Source: CAYNLY01 sp964398225
Lineage (GTDB): Bacteria > Pseudomonadota > Zetaproteobacteria > Mariprofundales > Mariprofundaceae
Assembly: GCA_964398225.1 (NCBI GenBank)
Contig: CAYNLY010000008.1
Span: 1 to 41,530 of the forward strand
Reading direction: 5' to 3'
Length of the DNA: 41,530 nt
Of this stretch, positions 34,724 through 41,530 are shown in pieces. A program made the position numbers and the translations under genes. The notes below the pieces were generated by a model. The model was not told where the DNA came from and made no database searches. It worked only from the letters and a program-made list of their open reading frames with translations. Position 1 is the first letter of the stretch. Every line of letters begins with the position of its first letter.

Positions 34724-36529
34724 ATGATGCCCCGAACCCATTGCGGAGACTTTCGCGTGATGCACATCGGACAGACCGTGCGTCTGGACGGCTGGGTGCA
34801 GACCAATCGCGATCATGGCGGCGTCGTCTTTCTGGACGTGCGCGACCGCTCCGGCGTCGTGCAGGTGGTCGTGCATCCGGACACGCCCGAGGTGCACCGG
34901 CTGGCCCATTCGCTCCGGCAGCAGGATGTCGTCGAGGTCGAGGGGCAGGTCATCGCGCGCAGCCCCGAAACGGTGAACCCGAAGCTTCCGACCGGCGAGG
35001 TCGAGGTGAAGGCGACCGAAATCCGCGTGCTGAATCGCGCCGAGACCCCGCCGTTTCCGATCGAGGACGATGCGAAGGTGTCCGAGCAGCACCGGCTCGA
35101 GTTCCGCTATCTGGACCTGCGGCGTCCCCGGATGCAGGCCAATCTTGAGCTGCGCCACCGGGTGACGCATGCGGCGCGCACCTTCCTCGACGGCCAGGGC
35201 TTCCTCGAGATCGAGACGCCGATCCTGAACAAGTCCACGCCCGAGGGCGCGCGGGACTATCTGGTGCCGAGCCGGATCTATCCCGGGCATTTCTACGCGC
35301 TGCCGCAAAGCCCCCAGATCTTCAAGCAGCTGCTGATGGTTGCGGGCATGGATCGCTACTACCAGATCGCGCGCTGTTTCCGGGACGAGGATCTTCGCGC
35401 CGACCGCCAGCCGGAGTTCACGCAGGTCGATCTGGAAATGTCCTTCGTCAGCCAGGACGAGGTGATGGCGGTTTCCGAGGGGCTTTTGCGGGCGATGTTC
35501 GAGGCGGGCGTCGGTATTCACCTGCCCGAGGTCTTTCCGCGCATGACCTATGCCGAGGCGATCGCCCGTTTTGGTCTGGACCGGCCGGACATCCGGTTTG
35601 GGCTTGAGCATGTGGACATCACCGGGCTGATGCGGCGCGTGGAGTTCAAGGTGTTCCGCGAGCCAGCTGAAAAGGGCGGGCTGGTCAAGGTCATGCGCGT
35701 GCCCGAAGGCGGACGGCTTACCCGCAAGCAGATCGACGACTACACCGAGTTCGTCGGCGTTTACGGCGCGAAGGGATTGGCCTGGATCAAGGTCAACGAC
35801 CGCGACCGGCTGCCGGACGGCCTTCAGTCGCCGATCGTCAAGTTCCTGCCCGAGGATGTGCTGCGCGAACTTCTGGATAAGACCGGTGCCGAAAACGGCG
35901 ATCTGCTGTTCTTCGGCGCGGGCGATGCGAAGATCGTCAACGATGCGCTCGGGCATTTGCGCGTGCGGCTGGGGCACGACCTCGGGCTGATCGACGCCAA
36001 CGATCACCGCTTTGTCTGGGTGGTCGATTTCCCGATGTTCGTCTGGAACGCGGACGAAAAGCGCCCGGAGGCTCTGCATCATCCGTTCACCGCGCCCGCG
36101 CCGGAGGATCTGGACCGGCTGGAGAGCGATCCGCTGAACATCCGCTCGCTCGCGTACGATCTGGTCTGGAACGGCACCGAGATCGGCGGCGGCTCGATCC
36201 GTATCCACCAGCCGGAGGTGCAGGCGCGCGTGTTCCGCGTGCTGGGCATTTCGGACGAGGAAGCGCGGGCGAAGTTCGGGTTCCTGATCGAGGCGCTGAA
36301 GTACGGCGCCCCGCCGCACGGAGGACTTGCCTTCGGTCTGGACCGGATTCTCGCGCTGATGGCCGGCGCCGATTCGATCCGCGACGTGATCGCGTTCCCG
36401 AAGACGCAGAAGGCGGCCGACCTGATGTGCGAGGCGCCGAGTCCGGTCGGCGAGGCCCAGCTGCGCGAGCTGGGCCTTCGCCTGCGGCGCACGGCGGTGG
36501 CGGGCCGTGAGGAGCCGGCATCCGGCTAA
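34724..36529 (+). CDS. aspS: Aspartyl-tRNA synthetase, probably non-discriminating
   Basis: A 601-residue bacterial-type class II synthetase. The N-terminal OB-fold anticodon domain (HIGQTVRLDGWV) is followed by motif 1 (TFLDGQGFLEIETPIL), motif 2 (CFRDEDLRADRQPEFTQVD), the bacterial GAD insertion, and motif 3 (GLAFGLDRILALMAG). The loop NRDHGGVVFLDVRDRSG carries histidine at position 31, as in AspRS enzymes that also charge tRNA-Asn; discriminating enzymes such as that of E. coli have leucine there. ATG 34724 is my start; a second ATG follows directly, and the GGAGG site is rather far (11 bases), so the exact start is uncertain. Confidence 0.96.
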   Translation: MMPRTHCGDFRVMHIGQTVRLDGWVQTNRDHGGVVFLDVRDRSGVVQVVVHPDTPEVHRLAHSLRQQDVVEVEGQVIARSPETVNPKLPTGEVEVKATEIRVLNRAETPPFPIEDDAKVSEQHRLEFRYLDLRRPRMQANLELRHRVTHAARTFLDGQGFLEIETPILNKSTPEGARDYLVPSRIYPGHFYALPQSPQIFKQLLMVAGMDRYYQIARCFRDEDLRADRQPEFTQVDLEMSFVSQDEVMAVSEGLLRAMFEAGVGIHLPEVFPRMTYAEAIARFGLDRPDIRFGLEHVDITGLMRRVEFKVFREPAEKGGLVKVMRVPEGGRLTRKQIDDYTEFVGVYGAKGLAWIKVNDRDRLPDGLQSPIVKFLPEDVLRELLDKTGAENGDLLFFGAGDAKIVNDALGHLRVRLGHDLGLIDANDHRFVWVVDFPMFVWNADEKRPEALHHPFTAPAPEDLDRLESDPLNIRSLAYDLVWNGTEIGGGSIRIHQPEVQARVFRVLGISDEEARAKFGFLIEALKYGAPPHGGLAFGLDRILALMAGADSIRDVIAFPKTQKAADLMCEAPSPVGEAQLRELGLRLRRTAVAGREEPASG

Positions 36530-36537
36530 GCGGCGCT

Positions 36538-36566
36538 TTGACAAGCGCGCCGATTCGTTCAAGCAT
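36538..36566 (+). promoter_or_regulatory. Candidate promoter giving a leaderless mRNA for the DUF4398 lipoprotein gene
   Basis: A perfect TTGACA (36538-36543), 17 bases, AAGCAT (36561-36566, three of six), then GCAAGC and ATG 36573. No Shine-Dalgarno site is seen. The region also holds the tandem repeat listed separately. Confidence 0.4.
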
Positions 36567-36575
36567 GCAAGCATG
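36561..36575 (+). repeat. Tandem 8-base repeat at the start of the DUF4398 gene
   Basis: AAGCATGC followed by AAGCATG, spanning the candidate -10 box and the start codon. The unit contains the palindrome GCATGC. It could be chance, a protein site, or slippage-prone DNA. Confidence 0.5.
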
Positions 36576-36866
36576 ATTCGCGTGCTCATTCTTGCGCTGG
36601 GTCTGGCGCTGACCGCCTGCGCGCACAAGCCGCCGGTGCAGGCCATGGCCGAGGCGCGTTCGGCGGTGGCCACGGTGAAGGACATGCCCGGGCACCATCC
36701 GATGGCGGACCGGGAGCTGAAGGCGGCCGAGCAGGCGCTCGAAGAGGCGAGCCAGGCGCTCAGCGCGCATCAGTACGACGTCGCCCGGCGCAAGGCGAAC
36801 CTCGCCAAGCGCCATGCCCAGGCGGCCGCCCGCCTCAAGGAACAGGCCGCCCGCCATTCCCGCTGA
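36573..36866 (+). CDS. DUF4398-type small lipoprotein
   Basis: A 97-residue envelope protein. MIRVLILALGLALTACAHK is a lipoprotein signal with lipobox LTAC, so the mature protein starts at cysteine 16. The remainder is one helical segment rich in Ala, Glu, Lys and Arg (about 26-95; AEARSAVATVKDM, ELKAAEQALEEASQAL, KANLAKRHAQAAARLK), matching the DUF4398 pattern of short periplasmic coiled-coil proteins. Function is unknown. An in-frame ATG 22 codons earlier would put a basic stretch before the signal and is rejected. It precedes icd by 35 bases and may be co-transcribed with it. Confidence 0.75.
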   Translation: MIRVLILALGLALTACAHKPPVQAMAEARSAVATVKDMPGHHPMADRELKAAEQALEEASQALSAHQYDVARRKANLAKRHAQAAARLKEQAARHSR

Positions 36867-36901
36867 ACGATCCCGCAGACATTCAACACGAGGAGTTTTC
36901 G

Positions 36902-38650
<1,749 letters not shown>

Positions 38651-39368
38651 GGCTTTCGCTTATCATCCTGCTGGCGCCGCTGCTCGCCGCGGGCGCTGGA
38701 CTTGCGCATGCGGGCTGGGTGGACGGCATGCTGGACGGGCTTCGTTCGGAGCTCTCCGGTGCGAGAACGCCGAACGAGGCCGAACTGGTCCGGGGCATCC
38801 GGCAGGCGCTCGAGGTGGCCACGAGCCGGAGCGTGGCGCGGGTGGGTCGGCCCGGCGGGTACTGGAAGAACCCGGAGATCCGGATTCCGCTTCCGGAGCG
38901 CCTCCGCAAACCGGCGGATCTGCTTCGCCGGATGGGATTCGGGCGGACGGTCGAGGATCTCGAGCGGCGCATGAACCGGGCCGCCGAGGCCGCGGCGCCG
39001 AAGGCGAAGCCGATCTTTGTCGATGCCGTCCGGGGCCTCCGGCTTCGGGATGTGCGCGCGATCTGGAAGGGGCCGGAGGATGCGGCGACCCGCTACTTCC
39101 GCCGCCATACCGAAGCGCGGCTGATCGAGGTGTTCCGTCCGATCGTCCATCGGGAGCTTGAGCATGCGGGCGCGGTGCGCGCCTGGCGCGCCTTTGCGGA
39201 CCGTTTCCGCTCGCTGCCCCTGGTCGGCCACCGGCTGAAGGACGATCTGGACGGCTACGTCACCCGCAAGGCGCTGGACGGGCTGTTTGCGATGCTGGCC
39301 CGTGAGGAAGCACGCATCCGGAAGGATCCCGCTGCGCGGACAACCGAACTTCTGAAACGGGTGTTCGG

Positions 39369-40799
39369 CTAGATCACCTTCGAGAACTTCACCTGGGCCG
39401 CCCTGCGGCGCAGGTATTCGTCGAACACCATCGCGATGTTGCGGATCAGCAGCCGCCCGGCCGGCAGCACGGTGAGTCGGCCGGATTCAAGCCGGACGAG
39501 GCCGTCGGCTTCCATGCCCTCGAGATCCCGGAGTTCCTCGGCGAAATGTTCGCGGAAGACGATGCCGAAGCGGCGTTCGACATCGGCGAAATCGAGCGCG
39601 AAGTCGCACATCAGCCGCATGATCACATGCCGCCGGAGATGGTCTTCCTCCGAGAGGATGTAGCCCCGGAAGACCGGCAGCCGGCCCTGATCGATCGCCT
39701 CATGGTAGGCGTCGAGCTCCTTGGTGTTCTGGAAGAATGCGCCGCCGGCAAAGCCGATCGAGGTGAGCCCCAGTCCCAGAAGATCGCAGTCGGCGTGCGT
39801 GGAGTAGCCCTGGAAGTTGCGGTAGAGCTTGCCTTCCCGCTGGGCGATCGTCAGCTCGTCGTCGGGCTTCGCGAAATGATCCATGCCGATGAACACGTAG
39901 CCCGCATCGAGCAGCTTGTGGATCGAATGCTCGAGGATCGCAAGCTTTTCGGCGGGGCTCGGCAGATCGGCCTCGTTGATGCGCCGCTGCGGCATGAACA
40001 TGTGCGGCAGGTGGGCGTAGTTGAACAGCGCGATCCGGTCCGGGCTGAACGCGATGATCGTCTCCAGCGTCCGGTCGAAGCTTGCCACCGACTGGTGCGG
40101 CAGGCCGTACATCAGGTCGATGTTGATCGACTTGAAGCCGTGCTCGCGCGCCTGATTCAGCACCCGAAGCGTCAGCTCCTCGCTCTGGATGCGGTTCACG
40201 GCCTTCTGCACGGCCGGATCGAAGTCCTGAACGCCCATGCTCATCCGGTTGAAGCCGATTTCCCGCAGCGTGGCCACGGTGTCTTCGGCGCATTCGCGCG
40301 GGTCGATCTCGATCCCGTATTCGCCTTCGTCATCGGGTGCGAAGCGGAAGTGATGCCGGAGCTTGGCCACCAGCGCGCGCAGCTGCTCGTCCGTCAGGAA
40401 GGTGGGCGTTCCGCCGCCGAAGTGAAGCTGCGTCACCGTTCGCCCTTCGCCCGGTGCATAGCCCAGCACTTCGGCGACGAGCTCGATCTCCCGGTGCAGG
40501 CGCTCAAGGTAGGGCACGGCCCGTTCGTACTGGCGGGTGACGATCTTCGAGCAGCCGCAGTAGTAGCACACCGTGTTGCAGAACGGGATGTGCACATACA
40601 GCGAAAGCGGGGCATCCAGCGGCGCGATCCGCGCGAGCGTCTCGCGGTAGGCCTTTTCGCCCACGCCGGTGTGGAACATCGGCGCGGTCGGATACGAGGT
40701 GTAGCGCGGTCCGGCCTTGTCGTATTTCCGGATCAGCTCCAGATCAAAAAGGTCGGCGCCCCCCAGCCGGGAGGCGCCGTGCCCGGATGCTTCGCTCAT
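39369..40799 (-). CDS. hemN: Oxygen-independent coproporphyrinogen III oxidase
   Basis: A 476-residue radical SAM enzyme that decarboxylates coproporphyrinogen III to protoporphyrinogen IX for haem synthesis at low oxygen. The [4Fe-4S]/SAM motif is C74-x3-C78-x2-C81 followed by C83 (FCNTVCYYCGCSK), the HemN hallmark; KYDKAGPRYTSYPTAP near the N-terminus, QLHFGGGTPTFL and the HemN C-terminal domain (YRNFQGYSTHADCDLLGLG) confirm true HemN, not HemW. The ATG overlaps the stop of the upstream cytochrome c gene (ATGA). An open frame continues upstream through the cytochrome gene but lacks any similarity. Coupling to a haem protein gene fits joint use under microaerobic conditions. Confidence 0.96.
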   Translation of the reverse strand: MSEASGHGASRLGGADLFDLELIRKYDKAGPRYTSYPTAPMFHTGVGEKAYRETLARIAPLDAPLSLYVHIPFCNTVCYYCGCSKIVTRQYERAVPYLERLHREIELVAEVLGYAPGEGRTVTQLHFGGGTPTFLTDEQLRALVAKLRHHFRFAPDDEGEYGIEIDPRECAEDTVATLREIGFNRMSMGVQDFDPAVQKAVNRIQSEELTLRVLNQAREHGFKSINIDLMYGLPHQSVASFDRTLETIIAFSPDRIALFNYAHLPHMFMPQRRINEADLPSPAEKLAILEHSIHKLLDAGYVFIGMDHFAKPDDELTIAQREGKLYRNFQGYSTHADCDLLGLGLTSIGFAGGAFFQNTKELDAYHEAIDQGRLPVFRGYILSEEDHLRRHVIMRLMCDFALDFADVERRFGIVFREHFAEELRDLEGMEADGLVRLESGRLTVLPAGRLLIRNIAMVFDEYLRRRAAQVKFSKVI

Positions 40800-41530
40800 G
40801 ACTTCGTTTCGGCCCTCATGTACGCGATGATGTCCTGGACATCGTCGTCGCTGAGTTTCTCGATGCCCTTGCCCGCGCGCTCGACATGCCGGCCGTGCCG
40901 GATGCGCAGATCGAGCAGCCGGTCGTCGAGATCGCTGATCGTGCGCCGTGCGGCGGCGTTTCCGATCAGACGGATGTCCTTCGGAGTGGCATGGCAGGAG
41001 GCGCAGGACTTCGCGTAGAGCTTCTTGCCGCGCTCGGGGCTTGCCTTGTATCGCAGCGAGTAGACGTAATAGGCGATGTCCGCGATGTCCTTGTTGCTGA
41101 GCTGGTGGCGCTTGCTCGTCATCAGCGTGCCCGGGCGGCCGTAGCGCATCGTGTGCACGATCCCCTTCAGATCCAGCTTCGAATAGACGAGGTTCTTCGC
41201 GCCCACGCCCGTCTTGGCGCGACCGTCCTTGCCGTGGCAGGTCGAGCAGACGGCCTCGAAGCGCTTCTTGCCGTTGGCAAGATCCGGCTTGTAGTCGAAG
41301 GTCTGGATGTAGTCGATGACGGCCTCGATCTCGAGCGGGTCGAGCGAATACTTCTTCGGCGTCATCGCCGTGCCCTTCACGCCGTAGGTGATGATCCGGC
41401 GCAGCTCGTCGCGGTCCACGAGCTTGGCGATCGCGCGGTGGTTGCGCGCCGGATACGGCTTGAGCTTCTTGCCGTATTCCGTGGGCTCGCCGTTGACGCC
41501 GTGGCACATGGCGCAGTTGGCTTCATACAG
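40796..41530 (-). CDS. Multihaem c-type cytochrome, 5' end outside window
   Basis: The C-terminal 244 residues of a cytochrome c. Three CxxCH haem sites are seen: CAMCH right at the window edge, CSTCH (EAVCSTCHGKDGRAKTG) and CASCH (AKSCASCHATPKD). Each begins a small class I-like cytochrome domain, with candidate axial methionines in TAMTPKKY and GTLMTSKRH for the first two; the third domain ends DDDVQDIIAYMRAE. It should be an exported electron carrier or subunit of a terminal reductase, but the signal peptide is not in view. It is translationally coupled to hemN. The full length and number of haems cannot be given. Confidence 0.88.
   Translation of the reverse strand: MYEANCAMCHGVNGEPTEYGKKLKPYPARNHRAIAKLVDRDELRRIITYGVKGTAMTPKKYSLDPLEIEAVIDYIQTFDYKPDLANGKKRFEAVCSTCHGKDGRAKTGVGAKNLVYSKLDLKGIVHTMRYGRPGTLMTSKRHQLSNKDIADIAYYVYSLRYKASPERGKKLYAKSCASCHATPKDIRLIGNAAARRTISDLDDRLLDLRIRHGRHVERAGKGIEKLSDDDVQDIIAYMRAETKS

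Noticed and set aside
34640..36685. A 681-codon minus-strand frame
   Set aside because: Antisense to aspS, with no recognisable domain.
39369..41507. A cytochrome-HemN fusion suggested by one long frame
   Set aside because: The haem motifs are in a different frame that ends with its own stop at 40796; HemN has its own ATG at 40799 in an ATGA overlap.

Overview
The window is a dense, GC-rich stretch (roughly two-thirds G+C by eye) of what looks like a Gram-negative chromosome, most likely from a member of the Pseudomonadota near the gamma/beta border. Pointers are lipoprotein and Sec signal peptides, a BepA-like M48 protease, EttA, DUF4197, DUF4398 and DUF1451 proteins usual in those groups, a DUF3683 FAD/Fe-S oxidoreductase, an anaerobic HemN and a multihaem cytochrome c. 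Some contents are less typical of gammaproteobacteria: a class 1B type dihydroorotate dehydrogenase, a two-subunit pyruvate carboxylase, a membrane pyrophosphatase, and a FlhG-like ATPase coupled to a J-like/HTH protein. I do not assign a genus. I saw no insertion sequence, prophage, CRISPR array or toxin-antitoxin pair. The longest gene-free gap is about 155 bases, so this is housekeeping chromosome rather than an accessory island.

Layout: 1-5039 (+) holds the end of priA, a CPBP membrane protease and uvrA. 5036-9374 (-) holds an aminotransferase, a small [2Fe-2S] thioredoxin-like ferredoxin and an MgtC/DUF4010 membrane protein, then a second unit of a FlhG-like ATPase and its J-like/HTH partner. 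9487-16084 (+) holds a 1264-residue GlcD-GlcF type fusion oxidoreductase, tRNA-Ala(CGC), an orphan response regulator, a RibD-type reductase, a membrane PAS protein and an alpha/beta hydrolase. 16097-19270 (-) is an overlapping pyrD / thermonuclease / M48 protease operon. 19366-22632 holds a SYLF protein (+), a short-chain dehydrogenase (-) and ettA (+). 22634-28738 (-) holds an L,D-transpeptidase, pycA-pycB and a hybrid histidine kinase. 28852-31499 (+) holds the soluble and membrane pyrophosphatases. 31509-33426 (-) is the pncA-pncB NAD salvage operon. 33504-39372 (+) holds a class V aminotransferase fold enzyme, aspS, a DUF4398 lipoprotein, an unusual isocitrate dehydrogenase and a DUF4197 protein. 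39369-41530 (-) holds a multihaem cytochrome c (cut by the window end) and hemN.

Themes: central carbon flow (isocitrate dehydrogenase, anaplerotic pyruvate carboxylase, glycolate/lactate-type oxidation) sits with pyrophosphate handling, NAD recycling and haem/cytochrome supply. The most unusual gene is icd: its product is a complete NADP-type isocitrate dehydrogenase fused in frame to a helical plus zinc-ribbon tail resembling a whole YbeL/DUF1451 protein. Other points of note are the FlhG-like/J-HTH pair, a short-chain dehydrogenase with two altered catalytic-tetrad residues, and two places (before hppA and before the hybrid kinase) where the next gene's promoter appears to overlap the upstream terminator. 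Several transcription units also have a -10-like hexamer 6-7 bases before the ATG and no ribosome-binding site, suggesting leaderless mRNAs beside a larger set of genes with strong Shine-Dalgarno sites. All promoter calls are by eye.
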